A model generated the notes under the pieces. The model searched no databases, was not told the origin of the DNA, and saw only the letters and a program-made list of their open reading frames with translations. Positions 17,021-28,012 of a stretch of DNA of 64,000 nt are shown one piece after another. This stretch comes from Bacteroidota bacterium (GTDB lineage: Bacteria; Bacteroidota; Bacteroidia; UKL13-3), in NCBI GenBank assembly GCA_040388375.1, contig JAZKBU010000007.1, positions 374,823-438,822 on the forward strand, given 5' to 3'. A program made the position numbers and the translations under genes. The number at the start of each line of letters is the position of its first letter. The stretch's first letter is position 1.

Positions 17021-20000
17021 ATGAATAGAACAACAACAAAACAAAACCTAGTAGCCAAAATACTCAGTATATGTATTTTGAGCCTACTATTCTGTGGCAC
17101 TGCGTTTAGCCAAGTGCTCACAGGAACAAAAACAATTCCAGGAGATTACTCTTCTATTGCAAATGCCCTAACTGACATCAATACAAATGGTGTTGGAACC
17201 GGTGGGGTAACTTTTAATATAGCTGCAGGCTATACTGAAACCATTACAGCTAAGTTATTACTTACGGCAACTGGAACAGCAACCGACTCTATTATTTTTC
17301 AAAAAAGTGGTGCGGGACCAAATCCTTTAATAACTGCTCATGTAGGAACAGCAACCGTAACCAGTGCAAGTCCTGATGGCATTTGGGCTATTGCCGGTTC
17401 TGATTATGTTAGAATTGATGGAATTGATTTATTAGATCCTACTACCAATACAACTGCCACTACTTCTATGGAGTATGGTTATGGTATTTTTAAAGTATCT
17501 GCTACCAATGGTGCTCAAAACAACATTATTAAAAATTGTACTATTACTTTAAACCCTGTAAATAATACGACATGGACAGTTGGTCATATCGGATCAAGCG
17601 GTATTGTAATGCACAATACTACTCATGCCGCTGCTGCTACAAATATTACTATTACTTCTGCTGCAGGTAGAAGTGCTTTTAATAAATTTCACAGCAATAC
17701 TATTAAAAACTGTAATGCAGGTATCTCACTTGTAGGTTATGCTGCCAGCTCTCCTTTTACTTTAGCAGATACGCTAAATGATATTGGTGGTAATTCTTTG
17801 GCAACAGGAAATTCTATCATAAACTTTGGAGGCGCTGCTGCTGCTGCCAATGCTGCGACAGGTATTTATTCAATCAACCAATGGGGTATCAATTGCTCTT
17901 ATAATACTTTAAATAATAATGATGGAAGTGGTGTAAACCATGTGAATACTTTAAGAGGTATTTATCTAAACTCAGCTACAAGTGCTGCAGGAAATTGTAA
18001 TTACAATACTGTAACACTTAAAGGAGGGGGAACAACACAAACCCTTTATGCTATAGATGTGGAATTTGGTGCTACTGCTACTACAAATACCGTTAACATA
18101 AATAACAACACGGTAGAAAACTGTACTTATACCACTGCTACTTCAGGTCCATTTTATGGAATTTATGCCTCTACTACTCCAGCTACACTTAATATTAACA
18201 ATAATATTGTACGTAATAATAGTATCAGTGCATCAACCGGTTTGCTTTATGGTATTAACTGGACCAGCCCTACAAACTTATCTATTCAAAATAACCAAGT
18301 ATATAGTTTATCGAGAAGTGGAGCAGGAACAACAGGGGGAATATATAGTGCTAGTGGTTCTACCAATGAAGTGATTAATAACAATACTGTGTATGATCTA
18401 ACAAACACTAATACTTCATCAACGTCATCAACAATATATGGCATTTACCAAAATACTGCTGGAGGAACAAAAGAGTTTAAAAACAATACGGTTTATAACT
18501 TATCTGCTGTTGGCAGTACTGCTACAGGAAATACCATTATTGGTATGAATATTTTAAGAGCCACTACTCTTGATATTAGCTCAAATACGGTTTATGGAAT
18601 AAGTGGCACGGGTTCAACTGTAACCGGAATTTCATTACCTGCAGCTGTAGTCGGAACATACACCGCTTATAAAAATAAAGTATATGATCTTTCGTCAACC
18701 ATTGCAGCGCCTTTAATTTCAGGAATTTCTATTGCAGGAAGTACAGCAAGTACTACTTTTAACATTTATAATAACCTTATTGGTGATTTAAGGGCCTCTG
18801 CAGCCAGTGGTGCTGACATAATTAGGGGTATAAATATTACAAACTCTTCGGCAACCAGTACTATCAATGTTTTCTATAATACTATTAACATCAGTGCTAC
18901 TTCTAGCGGAACTAACTTTGGAACAAGCGGTATTTTCCATACTACAAGCACAACGGCTACTACTGCTACTTTAAATTTAAGAAATAATATTATTGTAAAT
19001 ACCTCTGTTCCTAATGGAACAGGATTAACTGCAGCTTACAGAAGATCAAGTACAACACTGACTAACTATGCAACAACATCAAACAATAATCTTTTTTATA
19101 CTGACTTAACTGGTAACAGAACTATATTTTATGATGGAACCAATAAAGATTCAACTATCAGTTTATTTAAAACGAGAATGGTAACCCGTGACCAAGCTTC
19201 TATAACTGAAAATCCAACATGGGTTAGTATTAGTGGTTCTAATACAAACTTTTTAAATTTAGTAACTTCAACACCTACTCAAATTGAAAGTAAAGCATTA
19301 AATATTACTTCTCCTGCTATTACAGTTGATTTTAACGGTAATATTCGCCAGGGCAATGTAGGCTATCCAACTCAGGTAAACGGTGGTGGAACTGCTCCTG
19401 ATTTGGGTGCATGGGAATTTGACGGAACGCCATTATCGGCACCTACCATTTCAAGTCCAGTAACTACTCCTGCAGGTAACCAATGTACTGCAAGTTCACG
19501 CACCATTGATGTAACTGTTACAAATATTTCAGGAAGCATTACTTCAGTAACTTTAAATTATGCTTTCAATGGAGTTGCACAAACTCCGGTTACCATGACC
19601 AATACTACCGGAAATATATGGGAAGCTATTATTCCGGTTGCAAGTCCGGCTAATGCCTCTGTAACCTGGAGTGTTACTGCTACTAACAGCGTTCCTTTAT
19701 CTAATACATTCGTGGGTACTTCTTATGGTGATGAACCTTTAACCGGTTATTTAACAACAATATCGGCTCCTGCGGGCCCGGTTTGTGCAGGTCAGCCTAC
19801 AACAGTAAGCGCGATTGTATATAAACCCGGAGTTAGCCCTGTTGTTGGATTAGGAGCCACCACAAGTGCAACTTATCCAAACCCATTTTATAGCTTATGG
19901 TCAAATACCCATAACCAGTATTTGATTACTGCAGCCGAACTAATTGCAGGTGGCGTTTCAGCAGGTAATATTACTTCACTTGGAATTGATATTACGGTTA

Positions 20001-23000
20001 CCAATTTAGCATTAAACGCTTTAAGTATTAAAATGGCTAATACAACAGCTACCAATGTAAGTTCTTTCTTAGCCGCTTCGTTTACTACTGTATATAGTGC
20101 AGCCACTTATACACCAATAGTTGGATTAAATACTTTAACTTTCAGTACCCCTTTTAACTGGGATGGTGTTTCAAATGTAGTAATTGAAATTTGCCATGGT
20201 AATTCAGGTAGTTCTGCAACTATGAATAGTACAGCATTGGTAGATAACACATCATATGTTTCTACTATTCATACACATGTAAGTGCGTCTTCGGCAGGTT
20301 CCGCTACTTGTGCTGATTTAACTTCAAATCTTACAACATATTCTATAAGACCCAAATTTACTTTTGGAGGTCTTGCAAATAATCCACTTAGTTCATACAC
20401 CTGGACCGATGGTTCAACTACTGTTGGGACTGGCAACCCGTTAATTGTTTCTCCAACTGTTAATACAAGTTATAGCTTCACTGCAACAGATGCCAACGGT
20501 TGTTCAATCGCATCTACTACTCCAGCATCGGTAACAGTAACAACCAGCACTTTTTCAGGAACAATGAGTGTTGGTGCCGGACAAACTTATACTACTATAA
20601 CTGATGCGGTAAACGCATACAATACAGCTTGTTCTATAAGCGGCCCGGTAGTTTTTGAATTGATAAATGCTACTTATGGTGCAGGTGAAACATTCCCTAT
20701 TGTTATCAGTCCGAAACAACCAGCTACAGCCAGCAACGGATTAACCATCAGACCAGCAAGTGGAAACAACGTAACTATTTCAGGTAAATCTCTTACCTCA
20801 ATATTCAAATTAGATGGTGCTGATTACTTTACATTGGATGGTTCAAATAATGCGACCAGCTCAAGAAACTTAACCATTATAAACGACTCAAACACTACTG
20901 CTGGAAGTGCTGTTATATGGTTGGCAAGTACAAGCGCAAGCAATGGAGCTAATAATAATTCCATTAAAAACTGTATACTTCAGGGAAGAGATTCAGCAAC
21001 AACAGAAATTGTTGTTTTCTCAGGGGGAACTACCGGTATTGGCGCAGGTACATTTAATGCTTTAACCAATAACAACAACAACCTAATACAAAACAATGTT
21101 ATACAACGTGCTAAATACGGTATTTGGTTAAAAGGAACTTCTACAACTGTATTAGATTCAAACAACAGAATTATCAATAACCAATTAGGTCTTGCTACTT
21201 CTAATGGATTTAATTCGGGAGGTATTGTTATTCAATTCCAAAAAAATGGTCTGGTTCAAAAAAATAATGTAAGAGGTGTAAGAGGTACAGGAGGTCTTAC
21301 CAACGCAGGAGGCTCTAGTCCTGTTATTACAGCTCTTTACTTAAGACAATGTATTAACACTAGTATTAATGCCAATAGCATTTCTGCATTTAACTATACA
21401 GGAACTGGTACTAACAGATCGCATGTTTTATATGTAGAATCACCCGCATTTTCAACAGTAGGAAATCCATCAAATAATATTATTTCTAACAATGCTATTT
21501 TTGATGCAAGAGTTAGCTCAACAGGCCCATCAACATGGACTATTACCGGCTTAAGCTTAAATGGAGGTTATGGCGATAAAATTTACTTTAACTCTGTAAA
21601 CTTAACAGGTGTAGTAAATGTAACAGCCGGACCTGCTGCTGCATTTAGTAATGGTAACGCTGAACAAACTACCTTAACCAGTACTATTGATTTGCGTAAT
21701 AACATATTTGTTATTAACGGTTCATCAACTACAACAGCTACATTCTATTCAAACTACTGGCAATCGGCCAGCTACGCAGGCAGCACACTGAACTACAATT
21801 TATTACGTTCTGTTTCAACAGCTTCAGCAACAGCTAATATTGGATATAACGGTTCAGCACAAGCTACATTAGCCGCATGGAAAACAGCAACTTCACAAGA
21901 AGCTAATTCAATAAATGTTGATCCGCTTTTTGCCTCTAATACAGTGCTTGTACCAGGCTTGGGAAGTCCAGCAGTAGCTGCAGGTATTGCTATTACTAAT
22001 TTCACAATTGATATTGTTGACTCGGTAAGAAGTAACCCTCCTACAATTGGTGCTTACGATAAAGCAATTGATGTTTCTGGACCGGTTATTACTTATACCA
22101 ATCTTACAAACATCAATCAACTAACTAACAGAACTGTTACCGGTTTTGCTACTATTACCGATGTTAGCACGGTAGATGTAGGTACAAACAAACCTAGAAT
22201 TTACTTCAAAAAAGGTTCTGACGCCAATGTATTAGGCACCTACCCTGCTGATAATAATTCATCATTCAATGGATGGAAATATGTGGAAGCAACAAACACA
22301 ACTTCACCATTTAACTTCACCATTGATTATTCACTTTTATTAGGTGGTGCAAGTGTTAACTTTAATGATACTATTTTATATTTTGTTGTTGCACAGGATG
22401 CTTTAGGCAATGTAAGCAGTAATCCATCTGCAGGCTTTACCGCTACTTCGGTATCAGCATTAACAGCAGTACCAACTACACCAAACGGTTACTTAATAGT
22501 CGATGCTCCAATGACAGGTACTTATACTGTTGGTGTTAGTGGCAATTATCCTAACTTAAACAGTGCTGCATTTGCTTTAAATACAAGAGGCGTGCAAGGT
22601 GATGTAAACTTTAATATTATCAGTAATATTACAGAACCAGCTACAGTTGTTATTACACAATGGACAGAAACAGGTGCAGGTAATTACAAAGTACGTATTG
22701 CCCCTACCGGTACTGATACTATTTTTGCTAACTCTGCCAACTCAGGTGTTATTGTTCTTTTTGGTGCAGACAGGGTTACTATTGATGGTAGAATTGGTGG
22801 TACAGGAAATAACCTTACTATTGTTAATACCAATACTGCTGCTATAAGCGTAGGTATTTTAGTAGCAAGTGCCGGAACTGGTTTAGGTTGTGTAAACGAT
22901 TCTATTGTTAATGTAAATATATTAGCTGGAACCAACACTGCTAACGCTATTGGTATCCAAGCACAAGGGGATAACAATAACAATTTGGTTATTCAAAACA

Positions 23001-26000
23001 ACGTAATTAAACGTGCTCAAATTGGTGTTAACGTGTTTACGACTAATTACCCTGCGGGAGCTAATACAGGCTTAAACATTTCAGGTAATATAATTGGTGA
23101 TGTTTTAAATACTTTAAATGTAAATATAGGTGGTATTAACATTGCTAATTCTCCACAAGCCAGTATTGCTCAAAACAAAATTTACAATGTAAACAGTACA
23201 GGAAGTACCAATAACTATGGTATCCAGGTTGGTGCTAATTCAAGTAAATCTACTATCATAGGAAATAAAATTGATACCGTTACCAATGCCAGCACAAGTG
23301 GCTATGGAGCATACGGTATTAATATAGCTGGTTCAGATACATTGACTATTGCCAATAATATAGTTACAAGAATGGCTATTTATAATTACTCTACTACCAG
23401 TACTACTTATAATCCTTTTGGAATCAGGATTGCATCAGGTAGCGGGCACCGTATTTATTACAATAGTGTAAATTTATATGGTTCTTCTCTTGGTGGTGGT
23501 ACAACAGGTACTTTATCAGCTGCTCTATTAACCGTAGTTGGAAGTAACTTAGATATCCGTAATAATATTTTTGCAAATAGTTATGTTGGTGTATCAGGCT
23601 CACAAAGTTTTGCTGTATACAATTCAGCTATTACTCCTTATGCCATCATTAATAACAACAACTATTATGCATCGGGTACATATGGTGTACTAGGGTATTA
23701 TACTGCAAACAGAACAACTATTGGTGCGTGGAGAACTGCTGTTGGCCAAGATGTTATTTCTATCAGTGCTAATCCTTCATATACCAGCAACAATGATTTA
23801 ACTATTAATTCAGGTGCCACAGCTAATCAAATGGAATCTGCTGGTGCTACCGTTGCAGTAACAACTGATTTTAACGGAGACCCACGTCCTAAAACAATAC
23901 CTACCAGTTATAATGGCAACACAGCTCCTGATATGGGTGCAATTGAATTTGACGGACAACCAATTGATTTAATTCCTCCTACTATTACTTACACTACTTT
24001 TACCAACACATCATTACTGACTAATAGAAGTATAACAGCAACTATTATCGATTTACAATCAGGTATTGATAGTATTGGAAACTCACCAAGGGTTTATTTC
24101 AAAAAAACAACCGATGCCAATACTTTTGGAGGAAACACTGCAAGTGATAATGGTTGGAAATATACTTCAGCTACCAAGTCGGGTAATAACTTTACTGCAA
24201 CTATTGACTACAGCATTATTAATACAGGTGTTGTTAATGTAAATGATACTATTCAATACTTTGTAGTAGCTCAGGATTTAGCTACTGTACCTAATGTTAT
24301 TGCTAATCCTTCAACAGGTTTTGTAGCAACAAGCGTTAGTTCCATTACTGCTGCTCCTACTACACCAAACTATTATGTAGTAACAGCGGCTCCGCTTGCT
24401 GGTAGTTACACAGTTGGTGCCGGTGGTAATTTTATTACTTTAACAGATGCAGTTAATAACTTAAACTTAAGAGGTGTTAGTGCTAACGTAACATTTGAAC
24501 TAACAGATGCAACTTATACTACTCCTGCTGAAACATTCCCGCTTACCATTAACCAAATAAGTGGTGCAAATGCCGGTAGTAGATTTACGATTAAACCTTC
24601 GTCAGGTAATACAACTACTATTACAGGAAGTAATGCTTTATCTATCATCAAATTAAATGGAGCTGATTATGTTACTATTGATGGTTCAAACAATGGAACT
24701 ACAACCAAAGATTTAACCATTATCAATACCAGCAATACAGCTAATTCAGCTACTATTTGGTTAGCCAGTTTAGGTGCAAACAGCGGAGCAACAAACAATA
24801 AAATACAAAATACCATTATTAACGGAGCTTCAACTTCTACAGTAAGTGTATTTGGTATTTACTCTGCCGGTAACACCATTTCAAATACAACAACCGGTGA
24901 AGACAATGATACATTAACAATTGACAACAATGAATTCAATACACTAGGTGTTGGTATTTATTTATCAGGAACAAGCACTAATAACCATAAAAACATAACT
25001 ATTACCAACAATACTATAGGAAATAGTACTGTGGCAAATACTGTAATCAGTTTAGGTATTTATGCTTTAAGAGTAAATGGATTAGTGATTGCCAACAATT
25101 TAGTTAAAAACATTGTGGGTGCTAATACAGGAAGTCCGATTAACTCAGATGGTACTGAAGGTATTTTATTAGAATCTGGTGTATCAAATGCAACAATAAC
25201 CAAAAACACTGTTGACAATGTTGTATATACCGGAACTGGTGGATACGGAGGAAAAGGTATTGATATCAACACAGGTATTGCTAACAGTAATATTGAAGTT
25301 ACTAATAATATGGTATCAAATATGATGGGAGACGGATGGAGTGCGTTGGGTACTGATGCAATAGTAGGAATACGTATATTAGGTACAACGGGGAATGTTC
25401 GTTTATACCATAATACAGTCCATTTAACAGGTATTGCCAACAGAACATCTGCTACCGTTTCAGCAGCCGTTTATGCTGCAGCAGGAGTTACTAATTTAAA
25501 TGTTAGAAATAATATTTTTATGAATGGAATAGTTAATAACACAACTGCTTCAAAAGCTTTCGCTGCAGGTACTGATATTACCAATCCGGCTACTATAACT
25601 ATTAATTATAATAACTATTTTGTTTATGGAACACAAGGTATCTTTGGTTACTTAGGTGGTGATGTAGCTTCACTTACAGCATGGAAAGCCGCTATTGGAC
25701 AAGATGCAAACTCAATTAACGATTCAACAAGATTTGTATCATTAACCAATTTGCATTTAACAAGTACATCAATTGGAAACTTTAGTATGAAAGCAGCTCC
25801 AATAAGTGGAGTAAATACTGATATTGATAACCAAGCGCGTACTGCACCATTCTATTATATGGGTGCTGATGAAATTCCAAGTTCTCCACTTCCTGTAACA
25901 TTAACTTCATTAACAGCCAATGTTAAAGAAAACAATGTACTTGTTTCGTGGACAACAGCTTCAGAAGTTAACAACAAAGGTTTTGAAGTAGAACGCTCAA

Positions 26001-26458
26001 TTGATGGTACTGAATTTGCTACAATAGCCTTTGTTAAAGGTGCTGGTAATAGTAGCAATGTAAATAGCTATAGCAAATTGGACTTAAATGCATTCAATAC
26101 AACAGCAAGCAATACTATTTACTATCGCTTAAAACAAGTTGATTTTGATGGTAAATACACTTACTCGCAAATAGTTAAAGTTTACAAAAACCTAGAAGCA
26201 TTTAGCGCAGTAGCAATTTACCCTAATCCGTTTGTTAGCCAAGTAACAGTTTCATTTAATGCAGCTACTCAATCAACTGCTGTTATTGAAATTCTAGATA
26301 TACAAGGTAAAGTAGTAGCAACCAAAATAGCTAACACCGTAAATGGTACTAACACTGTTGAAGTTAATAATACTGACAACTTACAAGCAGGTATCTATTT
26401 TGCTCGTTTAACCTTAAATGGAGAGTCGCAAGTAATAAAACTTGTTAAAACCAACTAA
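17021..26458 (+). CDS. Giant type IX-secreted protein with repeated beta-helix modules
   Basis: The 3145-residue protein has a signal peptide (hydrophobic core ILSICILSLLFC, cleavage expected after AFSQ near residue 31) and a C-terminal T9SS type A sorting domain (AIYPNPF at about 3065, GIYFARLTLN, ending IKLVKTN). In between are four large units. Each opens with a G-T/S-Y-x-V-G-x-G-x-Y/F-x-x-I/L-x-D-A motif at about residues 30, 1180, 1832 and 2461. They are followed by long Asn-, Thr- and Ser-rich parallel beta-helix stretches (N-N-x-I-x-N turns) and shorter Ig-like linkers. A Fn3-like segment (SWTTASEVNNKGFEVERS, about 2975) precedes the sorting domain. The ATG at 17021 is used because the frame before it lacks signal features. 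It is probably a cell-surface or released adhesin or glycan-binding protein; no lyase catalytic residues could be assigned. Confidence 0.9.
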   Translation: MNRTTTKQNLVAKILSICILSLLFCGTAFSQVLTGTKTIPGDYSSIANALTDINTNGVGTGGVTFNIAAGYTETITAKLLLTATGTATDSIIFQKSGAGPNPLITAHVGTATVTSASPDGIWAIAGSDYVRIDGIDLLDPTTNTTATTSMEYGYGIFKVSATNGAQNNIIKNCTITLNPVNNTTWTVGHIGSSGIVMHNTTHAAAATNITITSAAGRSAFNKFHSNTIKNCNAGISLVGYAASSPFTLADTLNDIGGNSLATGNSIINFGGAAAAANAATGIYSINQWGINCSYNTLNNNDGSGVNHVNTLRGIYLNSATSAAGNCNYNTVTLKGGGTTQTLYAIDVEFGATATTNTVNINNNTVENCTYTTATSGPFYGIYASTTPATLNINNNIVRNNSISASTGLLYGINWTSPTNLSIQNNQVYSLSRSGAGTTGGIYSASGSTNEVINNNTVYDLTNTNTSSTSSTIYGIYQNTAGGTKEFKNNTVYNLSAVGSTATGNTIIGMNILRATTLDISSNTVYGISGTGSTVTGISLPAAVVGTYTAYKNKVYDLSSTIAAPLISGISIAGSTASTTFNIYNNLIGDLRASAASGADIIRGINITNSSATSTINVFYNTINISATSSGTNFGTSGIFHTTSTTATTATLNLRNNIIVNTSVPNGTGLTAAYRRSSTTLTNYATTSNNNLFYTDLTGNRTIFYDGTNKDSTISLFKTRMVTRDQASITENPTWVSISGSNTNFLNLVTSTPTQIESKALNITSPAITVDFNGNIRQGNVGYPTQVNGGGTAPDLGAWEFDGTPLSAPTISSPVTTPAGNQCTASSRTIDVTVTNISGSITSVTLNYAFNGVAQTPVTMTNTTGNIWEAIIPVASPANASVTWSVTATNSVPLSNTFVGTSYGDEPLTGYLTTISAPAGPVCAGQPTTVSAIVYKPGVSPVVGLGATTSATYPNPFYSLWSNTHNQYLITAAELIAGGVSAGNITSLGIDITVTNLALNALSIKMANTTATNVSSFLAASFTTVYSAATYTPIVGLNTLTFSTPFNWDGVSNVVIEICHGNSGSSATMNSTALVDNTSYVSTIHTHVSASSAGSATCADLTSNLTTYSIRPKFTFGGLANNPLSSYTWTDGSTTVGTGNPLIVSPTVNTSYSFTATDANGCSIASTTPASVTVTTSTFSGTMSVGAGQTYTTITDAVNAYNTACSISGPVVFELINATYGAGETFPIVISPKQPATASNGLTIRPASGNNVTISGKSLTSIFKLDGADYFTLDGSNNATSSRNLTIINDSNTTAGSAVIWLASTSASNGANNNSIKNCILQGRDSATTEIVVFSGGTTGIGAGTFNALTNNNNNLIQNNVIQRAKYGIWLKGTSTTVLDSNNRIINNQLGLATSNGFNSGGIVIQFQKNGLVQKNNVRGVRGTGGLTNAGGSSPVITALYLRQCINTSINANSISAFNYTGTGTNRSHVLYVESPAFSTVGNPSNNIISNNAIFDARVSSTGPSTWTITGLSLNGGYGDKIYFNSVNLTGVVNVTAGPAAAFSNGNAEQTTLTSTIDLRNNIFVINGSSTTTATFYSNYWQSASYAGSTLNYNLLRSVSTASATANIGYNGSAQATLAAWKTATSQEANSINVDPLFASNTVLVPGLGSPAVAAGIAITNFTIDIVDSVRSNPPTIGAYDKAIDVSGPVITYTNLTNINQLTNRTVTGFATITDVSTVDVGTNKPRIYFKKGSDANVLGTYPADNNSSFNGWKYVEATNTTSPFNFTIDYSLLLGGASVNFNDTILYFVVAQDALGNVSSNPSAGFTATSVSALTAVPTTPNGYLIVDAPMTGTYTVGVSGNYPNLNSAAFALNTRGVQGDVNFNIISNITEPATVVITQWTETGAGNYKVRIAPTGTDTIFANSANSGVIVLFGADRVTIDGRIGGTGNNLTIVNTNTAAISVGILVASAGTGLGCVNDSIVNVNILAGTNTANAIGIQAQGDNNNNLVIQNNVIKRAQIGVNVFTTNYPAGANTGLNISGNIIGDVLNTLNVNIGGINIANSPQASIAQNKIYNVNSTGSTNNYGIQVGANSSKSTIIGNKIDTVTNASTSGYGAYGINIAGSDTLTIANNIVTRMAIYNYSTTSTTYNPFGIRIASGSGHRIYYNSVNLYGSSLGGGTTGTLSAALLTVVGSNLDIRNNIFANSYVGVSGSQSFAVYNSAITPYAIINNNNYYASGTYGVLGYYTANRTTIGAWRTAVGQDVISISANPSYTSNNDLTINSGATANQMESAGATVAVTTDFNGDPRPKTIPTSYNGNTAPDMGAIEFDGQPIDLIPPTITYTTFTNTSLLTNRSITATIIDLQSGIDSIGNSPRVYFKKTTDANTFGGNTASDNGWKYTSATKSGNNFTATIDYSIINTGVVNVNDTIQYFVVAQDLATVPNVIANPSTGFVATSVSSITAAPTTPNYYVVTAAPLAGSYTVGAGGNFITLTDAVNNLNLRGVSANVTFELTDATYTTPAETFPLTINQISGANAGSRFTIKPSSGNTTTITGSNALSIIKLNGADYVTIDGSNNGTTTKDLTIINTSNTANSATIWLASLGANSGATNNKIQNTIINGASTSTVSVFGIYSAGNTISNTTTGEDNDTLTIDNNEFNTLGVGIYLSGTSTNNHKNITITNNTIGNSTVANTVISLGIYALRVNGLVIANNLVKNIVGANTGSPINSDGTEGILLESGVSNATITKNTVDNVVYTGTGGYGGKGIDINTGIANSNIEVTNNMVSNMMGDGWSALGTDAIVGIRILGTTGNVRLYHNTVHLTGIANRTSATVSAAVYAAAGVTNLNVRNNIFMNGIVNNTTASKAFAAGTDITNPATITINYNNYFVYGTQGIFGYLGGDVASLTAWKAAIGQDANSINDSTRFVSLTNLHLTSTSIGNFSMKAAPISGVNTDIDNQARTAPFYYMGADEIPSSPLPVTLTSLTANVKENNVLVSWTTASEVNNKGFEVERSIDGTEFATIAFVKGAGNSSNVNSYSKLDLNAFNTTASNTIYYRLKQVDFDGKYTYSQIVKVYKNLEAFSAVAIYPNPFVSQVTVSFNAATQSTAVIEILDIQGKVVATKIANTVNGTNTVEVNNTDNLQAGIYFARLTLNGESQVIKLVKTN

Positions 26459-26484
26459 TAAAATAGTTAAATAAATTTACTAAA

Positions 26485-26518
26485 AAGGCGGGCTCATATT
26501 TTTGAGTCCGCCCTTTTT
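26485..26518 (+). terminator. Strong terminator after the T9SS cargo gene
   Basis: GGCGGGCTCA (26487-26496) pairs with TGAGTCCGCC (26503-26512), with one G-T pair and a 6-nt loop, followed by CTTTTT. It is GC-rich against an AT-rich background. Confidence 0.88.
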
Positions 26519-26699
26519 ATTGCCTTTGTTTTCGGTTAGGTTTTGATACATTTATTCCCTTTTTAAGTAGGCTGTAAACTTGGAAAAAGACAAAATGCAT
26601 TCATTAACAGATAATTATTTTAATATTTTTTTAAAATAAAATTAGTCTTTATCAAATTATTAGTTTACCCTTGCATCTCATATTTAATAAATTAATACA

Positions 26700-26891
26700 A
26701 TGCAAGAAGGAAAAGTGAAGTTCTTTAATGAAACAAAAGGCTTCGGATTTATTTCTCCGAATGAAGGAGGAGATGACATTTTCGTACACTCATCAGGTAT
26801 CGTTGATCGTATTCGCGAGAATGACACAGTAGTATTTGAAACAGAAAAAGGCCCAAAAGGCATCAATGCAGTAAGGGTAAAATTGAAATAA
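26700..26891 (+). CDS. Cold-shock domain protein, CspA type
   Basis: The 63-residue single-domain OB-fold protein binds single-stranded RNA or DNA. RNP1-like KGFGFISP and RNP2-like DIFVHSSGI are present, along with the usual GKVKFFNETKGFG opening and a C-terminal GPKGINAVRVK strand. This is the expected length. It is monocistronic: the upstream gap contains the terminator of the giant gene, and a perfect palindrome with a T-run follows it. The AT-rich upstream region (26520-26699) could carry an RNA leader of the kind known for cold-shock genes, but no specific structure was identified. Confidence 0.95.
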   Translation: MQEGKVKFFNETKGFGFISPNEGGDDIFVHSSGIVDRIRENDTVVFETEKGPKGINAVRVKLK

Positions 26892-26913
26892 TATTTTAAT
26901 GATCGTTACGAAG

Positions 26914-26942
26914 AAGTATACCAATTGGTATACTTTTTTTTT
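26914..26942 (+). terminator. Terminator after the cold-shock gene
   Basis: AAGTATACCAA and its exact reverse complement form a 22-bp palindrome (26914-26935) followed by a run of T to 26942. It also lies before the stop of the convergent beta-barrel gene. Confidence 0.85.
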
Positions 26943-26968
26943 GCCCTTTACTGAACTGAAATAAACAG

Positions 26969-27775
26969 CTAAAAATTAAAAACCAATTCATTTATAAAGT
27001 TGTACCACAACTCATTAACAGGCACAACCGGGTTATAATCATTCATGACGCGTAAGGTTAAATTATACGACAAATTTTTATTTATTCTATAGCCAAATCG
27101 GGTATGAGCCCCCAATCTGGGATTAGAAAAACTTGGTAATACACGTAAATAATAATAAACAGCTGCATCAATGGTAATCGTATTATTGATGAAATGATCG
27201 TAACTAAAATAACAGTTAAAACGAGGGTTAATTACCTCAACCGGGTTTGTATTAAGTGGTAATCGTTCAGTGGGCACACCATCGTAATTCCACTTTTCGT
27301 ATTCCAATAAAAAACCGGCACCCGCAGCCAATGAAAGAGTAGTATCCCTGTATATTCTTTTTCGCATATTGGCTGTACCTGATATTTTACTTTGTAAGCC
27401 ACGTGCTTCAAGCCATTGGTATTGTGCAAAATATTCAGGATACAAAGAGCGCGTTATATCCTTTCTAAACCTGGCAAACAAATAGCCACCGCTAATTACA
27501 GTAGTATTTCCATTGGTTATTATTTGTGTATTATTGGCTAAAGTGAGTATGTTTTTCTTTAACCTAATGGCTACCTCTGCCCTCCCCGAAAACTGGTTCA
27601 CCACCTCTTTTTGTGTTTGCGAGCTAAAAGAACCAGCAAAAGAGCCGGCATAGTGTTGATTGGTATCCAAAGGAATTAAAACAAAACCTTCCGGAAATAA
27701 AAACTGGCTAAAACCAGTAAAAGGAATAAAAACCAATACCCAAAATGAAAAAAAACAACGAAAAACTGCAGCCAT
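26969..27775 (-). CDS. Probable outer-membrane beta-barrel protein (DUF481-like)
   Basis: The 268-residue protein has a signal peptide (FWVLVFIPFTGFSQ) and then alternating polar and hydrophobic segments ending on aromatic residues, with the terminal strand ELVFNF. This is typical of a barrel that inserts in the outer membrane. The pattern of a wound-up salt-induced YdiY-type DUF481 protein fits (KNILTLANNTQI, GGYLFARFRKDI, GAGFLLEYEKW), but the identification is by general appearance. Two methionine starts are very close, and the signal peptide supports the one used. It is convergent with the cold-shock gene. Confidence 0.7.
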   Translation of the reverse strand: MAAVFRCFFSFWVLVFIPFTGFSQFLFPEGFVLIPLDTNQHYAGSFAGSFSSQTQKEVVNQFSGRAEVAIRLKKNILTLANNTQIITNGNTTVISGGYLFARFRKDITRSLYPEYFAQYQWLEARGLQSKISGTANMRKRIYRDTTLSLAAGAGFLLEYEKWNYDGVPTERLPLNTNPVEVINPRFNCYFSYDHFINNTITIDAAVYYYLRVLPSFSNPRLGAHTRFGYRINKNLSYNLTLRVMNDYNPVVPVNELWYNFINELVFNF

Positions 27776-28012
27776 AATAATTCACAAAATAAAATAGGCA
27801 GAGGCAGTTTAGCTACTCATTATACGGCTAAAAAACTGTTAATAGTTTCCATTAGTAGCCACTTAACTTCTAGTTATTATGTTCTTTTAAAATTTTATTT
27901 CATAAAAAAATAAGAATCTTTTAAGGGAATGCAGCGTTTTATTTGTCCTATCAGTCTAACCATTTACTGAAAACAAAAATTGTCTTTAATAATAAAGCAT
28001 AAAAAATCGGGG

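Noticed and set aside
22684-22983. Minus-strand open frames inside the giant gene (for example 22684-22983 and 25060-25440)
   Set aside because: They are shadow frames of a low-complexity Thr/Asn-rich coding sequence.
26914-26942. Palindrome near the cold-shock gene considered as an operator
   Set aside because: It lies after the gene and is followed by a T-run, which fits a terminator better.
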